Assembly (NCBI GenBank): GCA_036480335.1
Contig: JAZGGH010000101.1
Span: 1 to 64,000 of the forward strand
Origin: JAZGER01 sp036480335
GTDB taxonomy: Bacteria > Pseudomonadota > Gammaproteobacteria > DSM-19610
Reading direction: 5' to 3'
DNA length: 64,000 nt
Shown: one piece after another, positions 36,752 through 46,376 of the stretch
How the letters are laid out: each line of letters begins with the position of its first letter
Numbering within the stretch: the first letter of the stretch is position 1
Translations under genes and position numbers: made by a program
The notes under the pieces: model-generated
The model's database searches: none
Seen by the model: only the letters and a program-made list of their open reading frames with translations
Told to the model about the DNA's origin: nothing

Positions 36752-38623
36752 TTAAAGCTTGAAATGAGATACTAGATTCCGTAGTTCATCAGAAAGGCAA
36801 GCCAAAGATTCGCAGGTTATATTCACTTCAGTAGTGTTTGTAGCAGTTTCGTTCGAAATCTCGTTAATGTTAACGACATTCCGATTGACTTCTGCCGAGA
36901 CAGCAGACTGCTCTTCGGCAGCGGAAGCGATCTGCATGTTCATATCATTGATAGAAGCGACTGCAGTAGATATCTTGTCAAGGGATTCACTGACTGATTG
37001 AGCTTTGCCAACACTTTCCGTTGCTTTGTGTTGACCGTCTTCCATGGCAGCTACTGCGCGTTCAGAACTTTGTTGCAGGCGTTCAACAATTGCCTGGATT
37101 TCCTGGGTTGATTGCTGTGATCGCTGCGCCAGGGAGCGAACTTCATCCGCGACAACGGCAAAGCCGCGTCCCTGTTCGCCGGCACGCGCTGCTTCAATCG
37201 CAGCATTCAACGCCAGTAAGTTGGTTTGTTCGGCAATTCCTTTGATGACATTCAAAACATCGCCTATGTTTTCGCTATCCTTGCTGAGCGTCGAAATGGT
37301 GTCAGTTGTATTTTGGACTTCATGAGCCAGCGCCTGGATGCTCTTCATGTTTTCATCAACTACATTTTTGCTCCGATCCACTTCCTGGTTAGCGGTATTT
37401 GACAGGTCGGCAGCTCTGCTGGCGCTATTTGATACTTCCTGAACCGTTGTGGTCATTTGGTTCATAGCTGTGGCTACCTGTGCTGTTTCCGTATCCTGGC
37501 GTAGAGCGCTGTCTTTGCCTTCACGAGTGACTGTGGCCAGTTTTTCAGAAACAGTGTTGAGTTGCTCTGCAGAGGTCAGTACCTGGTTCATGAGCTGCGA
37601 AAATTCATTCATCATCTTGTCAAAGATTTGAGCGGCGAAGGAGATTTCATCATTGCCCTGCAGATTTGTACGTACGGACAGATCGTGGTTTTTGCAGGCG
37701 AAAGCCATTTTTTGTGATAAATATTCGATGGGTTTGATGATACTGAATGCAATGAAAGCAATCATTGACAGTATCGCCAGTGTGATCAGTATTGTCAGTA
37801 CCACGGATAATAGATGTTGATGGCTAATGCTTTTTTCTATGGTGTCTCGAGTAACGTCGCTCAGGGTGGTGAGTATTTCTTCACTTTTGTGGATTGTATT
37901 GCGCATGTCCCCAAGAATTCCCAGTTTACTGTTCAGGCCTTTTTTCTGTTCCATAGCTATTAACCGGTGGAAATTCTTGCTGTACTGCTTCATGGTATCT
38001 GCAATATCCTGTTTCACAGTATCAGAATGATTGCTGTTTTCCAGGCTGGCCTCAAAGATAGCCATATCCCTGTCGAATTTTTCAACATACGTTAGATCCA
38101 TGCGTAGCATAAAATCCTTTTCACGTCGGCGCAGCATCAGCATTTCTTTTGTCAGGCTGTTATCGTTTTGTGTATTGATGCGTTCTTCTGCTTCATGAAC
38201 TGCAGTTCGCAGACTGCCATATAACCCATCTTTCGGATTCAGTCCAATTTTTGATTGCAAATCGATAATGGCCAGGAATTTTTGAGTATATTCGCCAGTA
38301 ATGTTCGCCAGATCGGTGCTTTGGGATGTGTCAATAGTATTCTTTTCCAGGGTCTGCTGCAGTTCTGCGATGGTGGTTTTCATAAGCTGGGCATTGGTGA
38401 TAAATTTTTCCCGGTACTTTAGATCCTTGCGTGCGAGAAAATCCTTCTCATTACGTCGTAGCATGAGCATTTCAGTGGTGATTTTACTGACTAGCAGCCG
38501 TGCATGACCCAGCGATTCCAGCTTCTGTGTAGTGGTTATCTGTATGGTTGCCATGATCAACATGCCAACACAGGCCAGGATAGACAACAGAACAAGTCTG
38601 GACTTGATGGTGAGCGATTTCAT
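36752..38623 (-). CDS. Methyl-accepting chemotaxis protein with HBM sensor domain
   Basis: A 623-residue chemoreceptor. TM1 (about 10-28) is followed by a periplasmic helical bimodular (HBM) domain. Its two modules each carry the repeated block MLMLRR-EKDF-(A/L)R-DL-Y-EKF (about 51-70 and 161-180). TM2 (about 270-295), HAMP and a cytoplasmic signalling domain follow, with the hairpin tip AALNAAIEAARAGEQGRGFAVVADEVRSLA present in full. HBM receptors bind organic acids such as malate or acetate in characterised cases. No C-terminal pentapeptide for CheR is seen. It lies 118 bases upstream, on the same strand, of the HDOD-GGDEF gene. Confidence 0.93.
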   Translation of the reverse strand: MKSLTIKSRLVLLSILACVGMLIMATIQITTTQKLESLGHARLLVSKITTEMLMLRRNEKDFLARKDLKYREKFITNAQLMKTTIAELQQTLEKNTIDTSQSTDLANITGEYTQKFLAIIDLQSKIGLNPKDGLYGSLRTAVHEAEERINTQNDNSLTKEMLMLRRREKDFMLRMDLTYVEKFDRDMAIFEASLENSNHSDTVKQDIADTMKQYSKNFHRLIAMEQKKGLNSKLGILGDMRNTIHKSEEILTTLSDVTRDTIEKSISHQHLLSVVLTILITLAILSMIAFIAFSIIKPIEYLSQKMAFACKNHDLSVRTNLQGNDEISFAAQIFDKMMNEFSQLMNQVLTSAEQLNTVSEKLATVTREGKDSALRQDTETAQVATAMNQMTTTVQEVSNSASRAADLSNTANQEVDRSKNVVDENMKSIQALAHEVQNTTDTISTLSKDSENIGDVLNVIKGIAEQTNLLALNAAIEAARAGEQGRGFAVVADEVRSLAQRSQQSTQEIQAIVERLQQSSERAVAAMEDGQHKATESVGKAQSVSESLDKISTAVASINDMNMQIASAAEEQSAVSAEVNRNVVNINEISNETATNTTEVNITCESLACLSDELRNLVSHFKL

Positions 38624-38784
38624 CGATATTCCCTGTGCATGAGACTAATGAGGCATATCGGCATAAATGAGAAACCCTGAATTTTAATGCGGGAATCTCG
38701 AAATGACTGTAATCGTGGCTGGATTTTAGCGGCTCACGACCGTATTATTCGTTTCTCTTTTGTAACCTGAAACGAGTTTTCACC

Positions 38785-39880
38785 GTGGAAATAAATCCGA
38801 TTCGAAATACAATCAAAGACCTTGAAGAGCGCTCTCAGTCGCTGAGGGGGTTTCTTTGACTTTGATACAAAGCATGAACAATTACAGGAAGTTAACCGCG
38901 AGCTAGAGGATCCGGATGTCTGGAATGATCAAGATCGTGCTCAGGCATTAGGCAAAGAGCGTGCGAAGCTTGAGCAGGTCGTCAATACGCTGACGGATAT
39001 TGCAGATAATCTGGGTGATGCCAGTGATCTGCTGGAAATGGCGGCCGAAGAAAATGACACAGAAACTGTCACCGCCGTGGAGAACGATCTGCAGACGATG
39101 GAAGAGCGGATTGCCATACTGGAATTCCAGCGCATGTTTTCCGGTGAAATGGATTCAGCGAATGCCTTTCTTGATATTCAGTCCGGTTCTGGTGGTACCG
39201 AAGCACAGGATTGGGCCAATATGCTGTTGCGTATGTATCTGCGCTGGGCAGAAGCGCATGATTTCAAAGCGGAGCTGATCGAAGTATCTGCTGGGGATGT
39301 GGCCGGGATTAAAAGCGCGACCATTCGAATCAAAGGCGATTATGCCTTTGGCTGGTTGCGTACTGAAACGGGTGTACATCGTCTGGTAAGAAAATCTCCC
39401 TTTGATTCGGGTAATCGTCGTCATACTTCATTTGCGGCTGTCTTTATATCACCGGAAATTGATGATGATATTGAGGTCGATATCAATCCAGCTGACCTGC
39501 GCACGGATGTGTACCGTGCCAGTGGTGCAGGTGGACAGCACGTTAACCGTACTGAGTCTGCGGTACGGATTACGCATGAACCTACAGGGACTGTCGTGCA
39601 ATGCCAGAATGACCGTTCCCAGCATAAAAACCGGGCAACGGCGATGAAACAGTTGAAAGCAAAACTCTATGAGCTGGAAATACAGAAGCGTAACGCCGAT
39701 CAGCAGGTGGTTGAAGACAATAAATCTGATATTGGCTGGGGCAGTCAGATCCGTTCCTATGTGCTTGATCAGTCGCGCATCAAGGATTTGCGAACCGGCG
39801 TAGAAACTGGCAACACCCAGGCTGTACTCGACGGTGGGCTGGATATATTTATTGAAAATAGTTTGAAGAGTGGTCTATAG
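38785..39880 (+). CDS. prfB: Peptide chain release factor 2, with programmed +1 frameshift
   Basis: RF2 releases peptides at UGA and UAA stops. Translation begins at a GTG (MEINPIRNTIKDLEERSQSLRGFL) and meets an in-frame TGA at 38857. A +1 shift on CTT continues as DFDTKHEQLQEV to give about 364 residues, as in other RF2 proteins. The catalytic GGQ (GAGGQHVNRT) and the stop-recognition SPF (KSPFDSGNRRHTSF) are both present. The frameshift autoregulates synthesis according to RF2 level. It lies 42 bases before lysS, the classic prfB-lysS pair. Confidence 0.96.
38845..38860 (+). promoter_or_regulatory. RF2 programmed frameshift site
   Basis: The order is an internal Shine-Dalgarno-like AGGGGG (38845-38850), TTT, the slippery CTT (38854-38856) and the TGA stop followed by C (38857-38860). 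This is the conserved layout for autoregulatory +1 frameshifting in bacterial prfB. Confidence 0.93.
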
Positions 39881-39922
39881 GCTGAAGTCCCTCTTCAGGG
39901 TAATGACAAAACAGAGAAAATT

Positions 39923-41407
39923 ATGACAGAGCAAGACGAGCATGCATTGATAGCGCAAAGGCGCAGTAAATTGCAAAAGATACGCGAAGAAAAGGCCGTT
40001 GCATTTCCCAACGATTTCCGCCGAGACTTTTTAGCCGCTACATTACATTCTGATTTTGGTGAGCTATCACAGGATGCACTGAATGAAAATGCTACTCGGG
40101 TGAAAGTGGCTGGGCGGTTGATGGCAAAGCGGGTGATGGGTAAGGCCAGTTTTGTCAAGTTGCAGGATATGTCAGGGCGCATTCAACTGTTTCTGCAACG
40201 AGATAACCTGCCTGAAGGTGTTTACCAGGAATTCAAAGGTTGGGATATCGGTGATATCATTTCTGCCGAAGGTGCCATGTTTAAAACCAAAACCGGTGAG
40301 CTATCTGTCAAGGTTGATGCACTGAACCTGCTGACAAAATCCCTGCGCCCGCTGCCAGAAAAATTTCATGGTCTGACAGATCAGGAAATTCGTTACCGCC
40401 AACGCTATCTCGACCTGATCATGAATGATGATTCGCGTCAGACGTTCATTATGCGCTCACGCATCGTCCAGTTTATTCGTGATTTTCTGAATCGGGAGAA
40501 TTTTCTCGAAGTTGAAACGCCGATGATGCAGATGATTCCGGGCGGTGCGACGGCCAAACCCTTTACCACTTATCACAATGCCCTGGGGATGGAGCTGTAT
40601 TTGCGTATTGCTCCCGAGCTGTACCTGAAACGTCTGGTGGTGGGTGGGTTTGAGAAAGTTTACGAGATCAACCGTAACTTCCGCAATGAAGGGCTTTCCA
40701 CCCGCCATAACCCGGAATTTACTATGCTCGAATTCTATGAAGCCTATGCTGATTACAATGACTTGATGGACACTACAGAAACCTTGCTGCGAGAAATGGC
40801 AAAACAACTGGTGGGCAAGACGACGTTAACTTATCAGGGTGATGAGCTGGATTTTGGTAGCCCATTTGTGCGCATGACGGTTAAAGAATCCATTCTGCAT
40901 TTTAATCCGGATATCAATGAAGGACAGCTTGATTCGCTGGTGCTTGCTTCTGAACTGGCTAAAGAACTGGATATTTCTGTCAAGCAAAGCTACGGGCTGG
41001 GTAAGGTGCAAATTGAGATTTTTGAAAAAACAGTCGAACACCGGCTGATTGCACCGACATTCATCACTGCATATCCAACTGAAGTTTCACCACTGGCGCG
41101 GCGTAATGATGATAACCCTTTCGTTACTGATCGATTTGAGTTTTTTGTTGGTGGTCGTGAAATTGCCAATGGCTTTTCGGAGTTGAATGATCCTGAAGAT
41201 CAGGCGCAACGCTTTAAGCAGCAGGTGACTGAAAAAGAGGCTGGTGATGATGAAGCCATGCATTACGACGAAGATTATATTACCGCCCTGGAGCATGGTT
41301 TGCCGCCGACAGCGGGTGAAGGTATCGGTATTGATAGACTGGTGATGCTGTTTACTGATGCACCATCTATTCGTGATGTGCTGCTATTTCCGCATATGCG
41401 GAAATAG
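39923..41407 (+). CDS. lysS: Lysyl-tRNA synthetase, class II
   Basis: A 494-residue class II enzyme charging tRNA-Lys. An N-terminal OB-fold anticodon domain (about 55-155, RVKVAGRLMAKRVMGKASFVKLQDMSG) is followed by the catalytic domain. Motif 1 is FLEVETPMMQMIPGGA, motif 2 is the FRNEGLSTRHNPEFT block and motif 3 is GEGIGIDRLVMLFT. Length and motif spacing match the bacterial enzyme. The ATG lies 42 bases after prfB. Confidence 0.97.
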   Translation: MTEQDEHALIAQRRSKLQKIREEKAVAFPNDFRRDFLAATLHSDFGELSQDALNENATRVKVAGRLMAKRVMGKASFVKLQDMSGRIQLFLQRDNLPEGVYQEFKGWDIGDIISAEGAMFKTKTGELSVKVDALNLLTKSLRPLPEKFHGLTDQEIRYRQRYLDLIMNDDSRQTFIMRSRIVQFIRDFLNRENFLEVETPMMQMIPGGATAKPFTTYHNALGMELYLRIAPELYLKRLVVGGFEKVYEINRNFRNEGLSTRHNPEFTMLEFYEAYADYNDLMDTTETLLREMAKQLVGKTTLTYQGDELDFGSPFVRMTVKESILHFNPDINEGQLDSLVLASELAKELDISVKQSYGLGKVQIEIFEKTVEHRLIAPTFITAYPTEVSPLARRNDDNPFVTDRFEFFVGGREIANGFSELNDPEDQAQRFKQQVTEKEAGDDEAMHYDEDYITALEHGLPPTAGEGIGIDRLVMLFTDAPSIRDVLLFPHMRK

Positions 41408-41418
41408 GGGGATAAAGC

Positions 41419-43311
41419 ATGATTCGCGCAGATGGGCTGGCGCTGAGACGCGGCGTACGTCTGTTATTTTCAGATGCCAGCTTTCAGATTCATCCTGGCC
41501 AGAAAGTCGGCATTACCGGTGCCAATGGAACCGGTAAATCGAGCCTTTTTTCCCTGATCAAAAACGAGTTGCATGCTGATGAAGGTATGCTCGATTTTCC
41601 TGAACAGTGGGTGATTGCACACGTTGAACAGGAAACCCCTTCTGATTCGCGCGCGGCGATTGAGTATGTCCTCGATGGCGATCAGGAATTGCGCCAGATA
41701 GAACAAAAACTGGCATTGGCCGAGCAGCAGGATGATGGCGATAAACTGGCAACTCTGCATAGCCAGTACGAGCATGTTGGTGGCTATACTGCACGTAGCC
41801 GTGCGGCCCAATTGATGCACGGTATTGGCTTTCATGCGGGTGATGAAGATCGCCCGGTTTCAGGGTTTTCCGGTGGCTGGCGCATGCGCCTCAATTTAAT
41901 CAAGGCATTGATGTGCCGTTCTGATCTGTTATTACTGGATGAGCCAACCAACCATCTGGATCTTGATGCCGTCATCTGGCTGGAGAACTGGTTGCGCCAA
42001 TGGCCGGGCACCTTGTTGCTGATTTCTCATGATCGGGAATTCCTTGATGCCATTGTCAATCAGATAGCGCACATTGAACAACAAGGCCTGACCCTGTATG
42101 GCGGCAACTATTCCGCGTTTGAAAAAGTGCGTGCTGAGAAGCTTGCTCATCAACAGATAAACTACGAAAAGCAGCAACGTGAAATCACTCACATACAATC
42201 TTTCATTACACGATTCAAGGCTAAGGCTACCAAGGCACGACAGGCACAGAGTCGTGTAAAAGCCCTGCAACGCATGCAAATAATTGCGCCAGCACATATT
42301 GATTCGCCATTCAGTTTTAGCTTTTTCGAACCGGATAAATTATCTGATCCGTTACTTAAACTTGAAAACCTGAGTGCAGGGTATGACGGTAACGCGATTA
42401 TTGAAAACGTCAATCTGAGCCTGTCGCCTGGTGACAGAATCGGTCTATTGGGTGCAAATGGTGCGGGTAAGTCAACCTTGATTAAAGCCATTGTCGGTGT
42501 GCTGACACCGCTATCGGGAGACTGTCTGCCGTCCCGGCATTTGCAGATTGGTTACTTCGCCCAGCATCAACTGGAACAACTCAGATCTGAATGGACACCT
42601 TTGCAGCATCTTCAGTCGCTGGCGCCAGATGATCGTGAGCAATCACTGCGCGATTACCTGGGGCGTTTTGCTTTCACAGAAAAAATGGATGAAGCCGTTG
42701 GCAGTTTTTCAGGAGGAGAACGGTCACGCCTGTCTCTAGCTCTGCTGATCTATCAACGGCCTAATCTTCTGGTGCTCGACGAACCAACCAACCACCTGGA
42801 TATTGATATGCGTCAGGCGCTCGGGCTGACAATGCAAAACTATTCTGGTGCCGTCATTCTGGTATCTCATGATCGTTACCTGTTGCAGATTACCTGTGAT
42901 GAACTGCTGCTGGTAGATGATAAAAAAGTTGAGCCTTTTAATGCAGACCTGGAGCAATATCCCGATTGGTTGGCGAATCGAAAAAAACAGGCAAATACAA
43001 CAGACTCTGAAATAACATCAGAACCTGGTATTTCCAGAAAGGAAAGCCGACGACTACAGGCTGAACAGCGTAAACGCCTGCAACCGATTACTCGAAAAAT
43101 TACAGATGCAGAATCCCAGATGACCGATCAACAACAAAGGCTTGATGAAATCGAACAATTACTGGCGTCACAGGAACTGTATCTGGATGAAAACAAGGCG
43201 CAGCTTAAACAGCTTCTATTGGAAAAATCTGAGCTGGATAAGCAGTTGCAGTCACTGGAGATGATCTGGATGGATCTGTCGGAGGAGCTGGAGATATTAC
43301 AGTCTGGATAA
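41419..43311 (+). CDS. yheS: ABC-F family ATPase, YheS type
   Basis: A 630-residue soluble double ATPase with no membrane span. Each half has Walker A (GANGTGKSS; GANGAGKST), the ABC signature (FSGGWRMRL; FSGGERSRL) and Walker B with LLLDEPTNHLD or LVLDEPTNHLD. Between them sits the P-site tRNA-interaction motif linker, and a charged coiled coil closes the C-terminus. Sequence blocks align closely with E. coli YheS across the whole length, more so than with Uup or EttA. ABC-F proteins act on ribosomes stalled at difficult sequences. It starts 12 bases after lysS, behind GGGGGA. Confidence 0.93.
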   Translation: MIRADGLALRRGVRLLFSDASFQIHPGQKVGITGANGTGKSSLFSLIKNELHADEGMLDFPEQWVIAHVEQETPSDSRAAIEYVLDGDQELRQIEQKLALAEQQDDGDKLATLHSQYEHVGGYTARSRAAQLMHGIGFHAGDEDRPVSGFSGGWRMRLNLIKALMCRSDLLLLDEPTNHLDLDAVIWLENWLRQWPGTLLLISHDREFLDAIVNQIAHIEQQGLTLYGGNYSAFEKVRAEKLAHQQINYEKQQREITHIQSFITRFKAKATKARQAQSRVKALQRMQIIAPAHIDSPFSFSFFEPDKLSDPLLKLENLSAGYDGNAIIENVNLSLSPGDRIGLLGANGAGKSTLIKAIVGVLTPLSGDCLPSRHLQIGYFAQHQLEQLRSEWTPLQHLQSLAPDDREQSLRDYLGRFAFTEKMDEAVGSFSGGERSRLSLALLIYQRPNLLVLDEPTNHLDIDMRQALGLTMQNYSGAVILVSHDRYLLQITCDELLLVDDKKVEPFNADLEQYPDWLANRKKQANTTDSEITSEPGISRKESRRLQAEQRKRLQPITRKITDAESQMTDQQQRLDEIEQLLASQELYLDENKAQLKQLLLEKSELDKQLQSLEMIWMDLSEELEILQSG

Positions 43312-43529
43312 AAGCTATTCGTGGGTTATAAAACAATAGTGACAAGAACCTTTTCCTGCTGTGGAACTTGAGTATGATGTGAGTCTGGACAGCTCAAAAA
43401 ATGATAATGGGTTTCCCCATTTCTGAATGAAATTATCCGAGCTAATCTGTAAGCTATTATTTGTAATAAGTACATTCGGGTTAGCATCACAGATTATGTT
43501 GTAAATGCAGGTGACTTGGGATATCCACT

Positions 43530-44156
43530 ATGATCAAACTCCTCTTCAGTATTATTCTTCTCAGTATCAGTTTCCAGGGTTTCGCATACGATAAATCCAG
43601 GCTAACCAAAAAATGGCAACACACATCATTAGAATTATACCTTGATGCTCAGGAAGCCTATGACATGAAAACAGCTAATCCAGAAAAGGTTCTATTTCTA
43701 GATGTACGTAACCAGGCTGAAATTCATTATACCGGTATTCCTGATACGGTTGATGCCAATATCCCATATCGCTTTGACTCTAGTGAATGGAAAATGAAAA
43801 AGAAGAGTGATTTTGGCACTTTCAAAAAACCTAAAAACCCACACTTTTCCGCTGCAGTAGAAAATATCATAAAAACAAAAAACCTGACTAAAGATAGCCC
43901 TGTGATTATTATGTGTGCATCGGGTAGTCGTGCTCCTTTCGCTGTTGAAGCCTTGTATGATGCTGGTTTTAAGAAAGTATATTCACAAGTTGAAGGTTTT
44001 GAAGGGGTACGTGCGAAAGAAGGAAAAGACAAAGGCAAACGCGTCGTGAGTGGCTGGAAAGTCCGTAACTTGCCCTGGAGCTATGACCTGGTTCCTGAAA
44101 AAATGTACTTTAACTTTGAACCACACAAAGATCAGCCTGATCCAAATAAGCGATAA
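43530..44156 (+). CDS. Exported rhodanese-like protein
   Basis: A 208-residue protein with a cleavable signal peptide (about 1-19, ...SISFQGFA). It holds a single rhodanese domain, with FLDVRNQAEIHYTGIP near the start of the domain and the active-site loop CASGSRAPF (catalytic Cys near residue 129). A long insertion between these (KKKSDFGTFKKPKNPHF) and a basic C-terminal tail are unusual. It is probably periplasmic, acting in sulfur transfer or as a redox or binding protein. The natural substrate cannot be inferred. The gene stands alone, followed at once by a decayed repeat element. Confidence 0.85.
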   Translation: MIKLLFSIILLSISFQGFAYDKSRLTKKWQHTSLELYLDAQEAYDMKTANPEKVLFLDVRNQAEIHYTGIPDTVDANIPYRFDSSEWKMKKKSDFGTFKKPKNPHFSAAVENIIKTKNLTKDSPVIIMCASGSRAPFAVEALYDAGFKKVYSQVEGFEGVRAKEGKDKGKRVVSGWKVRNLPWSYDLVPEKMYFNFEPHKDQPDPNKR

Positions 44157-44158
44157 TC

Positions 44159-44262
44159 ATTTTTTCGCCTGATTTCTGCGTTGGATGAGTCTTTTCGATC
44201 TTCATGTATGCCTCATACATATGCGGTTATGCACTTATTACTTGAATTCAGGGCTGGTTAAT
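44159..44262 (+). repeat. Decayed copy of the ~140-bp GGGCACCTCTAT element family
   Basis: The core (TTTTCGCC-GATTTCTGCGTTGGATG, then CGATC-TCATGTATGCC-CATAC) matches the element at 55865-56005 in the same orientation with scattered changes. Both terminal inverted repeats are lost. It begins three bases after the rhodanese stop. Confidence 0.7.
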
Positions 44263-44354
44263 TTCCCTTTATAGAAAAATAACACTACACTTCACTCAAT
44301 GTTTGTTAAACAAGCTTTTTCATCCCTGATTTATAATCCGTGAGAAGGTAATCT

Positions 44355-44840
44355 ATGTCTAAATTACTAACTATCCTTATTTCTTTTATTCTCGGTGCCG
44401 TTGTGGCTGTCGCCATTGGTATCAAGCTATTACCAGGTTTAATGGTAAAAGAATTTCCAAGCCCTTATGCATTTGAAGAAACCATTGAGAAAGTAACAGA
44501 AAATGCGAAAGAAATGGGCTGGAAAGTTCCAAAATCATGGGTGATCAATTTTCAAAAGAACCTGTTAAAAGTTGTAAAAGTTGACGTTGGCCCAAATAAA
44601 GTGATCGGAATGTGTGAACCTCAAGCGGCTGCAGATATGCTTATTCACGATGAATTAAAACAAATATCTGTGATGATGCCTTGTAGCATCGCATTCTACG
44701 AAAAAAGCGATGGAAAAACCTATATCTCCATCATGAACATGGGGCTTCTCGGTACTGTATTCGGCGACATTGTAAAAGGAATTACCACCGAACTTGCGCC
44801 ACAAATGGAAAAAATGGTTACTTTAGAAGCTCCGAACTAA
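44355..44840 (+). CDS. DUF302-family membrane-anchored protein
   Basis: A 161-residue protein with an N-terminal hydrophobic anchor (about 5-27, LTILISFILGAVVAVAIGI). A DUF302 domain follows (about 38-150), recognised from FEETIEKVTENAKEMGWKVP and the later CSIAFYEKSDGKTYISIMNMGLLG. The function of DUF302 is not established. Two cysteines (CEP and CSIAF) could bind a ligand or metal. AGAAGG precedes the ATG. Confidence 0.8.
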   Translation: MSKLLTILISFILGAVVAVAIGIKLLPGLMVKEFPSPYAFEETIEKVTENAKEMGWKVPKSWVINFQKNLLKVVKVDVGPNKVIGMCEPQAAADMLIHDELKQISVMMPCSIAFYEKSDGKTYISIMNMGLLGTVFGDIVKGITTELAPQMEKMVTLEAPN

Positions 44841-45192
44841 CTAAGCATAGTTCAAAGCATAGTTCAGTTTACAATCTTCATATTAAAGACAAGGAGTTAT
44901 CATCATATCTTTGTTATTTGGTCAGGATTGAGAGAGCTTTTGTGTTGACATATTTCCTGAAATCTAAAAACAGATATATTTAACATCCCGATTGAGTGAG
45001 TATTTTTTATTAGTTGATCATAGAAAAATGGTAGAGACCGTTGATGCTTTATGGTCAGTGACCACCCTGTGGTTTTGTTAACCATTTGCGCTTAAATTAT
45101 GTACAAAATACGAATTTTGTACTATATAAAGACTATTGATTTACTGAAATTTTGCACAGAGCAATACTTACTTAACCAGGAAACCTCTTGAT
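44841..45192. other. Intergenic region with a perfect dyad
   Basis: No supported gene. It contains a short direct repeat (AAGCATAGTTCA twice, near 44843-44866) and an 18-bp dyad listed separately. A 60-codon reverse frame here lacks any recognisable feature. Confidence 0.5.
45101..45122. promoter_or_regulatory. Candidate operator, 9-bp perfect inverted repeat
   Basis: GTACAAAAT and ATTTTGTAC flank ACGA, 71 bases before the lipoprotein start. TATATAAAG follows immediately and could be part of a -10 region. Symmetry and position suggest a repressor site; the regulator is unknown. Confidence 0.5.
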
Positions 45193-46308
45193 ATGAAACT
45201 GATTTTCCTAACTTTATCAATCATAGTTTTCATCAGCCTGAATGCTTGCAGTGTGTCAGAGGATCCTTACGCCGATAATCAATTCATGGGTGAAATGGGT
45301 GTTTCCGGAAACATTGTGATGCATCCGGTGATGGACACCAAAAGGGGCATGTTACAGTCAAAAATGCCGTTGCCAGCCGACTGGGAGATAGTGATTCCGA
45401 AAACGTTAATGGATCCGAATATCATAGGGCCGGGAGGGATCAAAGCCTATTTTCGTTCTGGCGGAATGTACGCATTCAGCCAGGATCCCTTTCTGCAGCA
45501 GTCGTATCAGCAAATGGGGCGGACGATGCGTGCTGCAATCAGTGTTGACCAGATCGTTGAGCAGGATCTTGTCCCAAAATTGCATGCTCAGGGTTTGAAG
45601 ATGGTGAAACACTATCCGCTTCCTCAGATTGCCCAACGATACAGAGAAGAAAACAGCAAGCTTTTCAAGGCCAGTATACCGTCCCAGGAGATATACGATG
45701 CACTGGGTACGGAATGGGTAGATAACAAGGGCAAACGAATGCTGATTATTGTGGATGAATATATAAGCATTATTCAGGGGGATACCCTCTGGGGCTATCT
45801 ACTGAAAATGATTGAGCACCGGAAGAACAATTCGATGCAGCGAAGCATGCTTTTATCTACGGTATTGTGAACACGCAGGATAATCCCCAACAGATTGCGG
45901 CTTACAATGCTGAAGCGAGACAAAAGGCCAGGCAGGGACAACAAAACCTCAATCGGAGTTGGCAGCAGCACAATACCCCGAATGCAGCAAAACCAGCGAG
46001 CCTTTGATCAACAACAGGCATTGCACCGCAGTACCAACGAGGCAGTTAACAACTCGCTTATGAACACCTATCGCACATCCCAACAGGCCAGTGATCGCGG
46101 ACAACAGCAATTTAGAAATACCACAAGTGGTGAAGAAACCCTAACCAATCCCTACGATGGTCAGCAATACCAGGTAGAGTCTGGCGCTGACCAGTACTGG
46201 ATGAATCGCAGTGGTGAAAACATACAAAGTAATGATGCTTTCTATGATCCGAATATGGATCAAACCATCAACAATCAGGAGTGGCAGAAGGTTGAACCAG
46301 CATGGTGA
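45193..46308 (+). pseudogene. Lipoprotein gene broken by two compensating frameshifts
   Basis: The first frame (45193-45870) encodes a lipoprotein signal (ISLNAC) and about 200 residues, then reads out of phase near 45814. From 45816 another frame continues sensibly (APEEQFDAAKHAFIYGIVNTQ...) to a TGA at about 45998. From there the original frame resumes (NQRAFDQQQALHRSTNEAV...) through 46308. Restoring one base near GAGCACC and removing one A from AAAA near 45983 gives a single protein of about 371 residues with a Gln/Asn-rich C-terminal half. Either the gene is broken or the assembly has two errors. I do not recognise the family. Confidence 0.75.
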
Positions 46309-46376
46309 CTAGAAAGCCACTGGATAGCTTAACTGACAGTAGTCAGAGTCTATCGGAATTATGGTGTGAACCTGAT

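Noticed and set aside
44903..45085. 60-codon reverse frame in A+T-rich intergenic DNA
   Set aside because: No motif, weak start and no ribosome-binding site.
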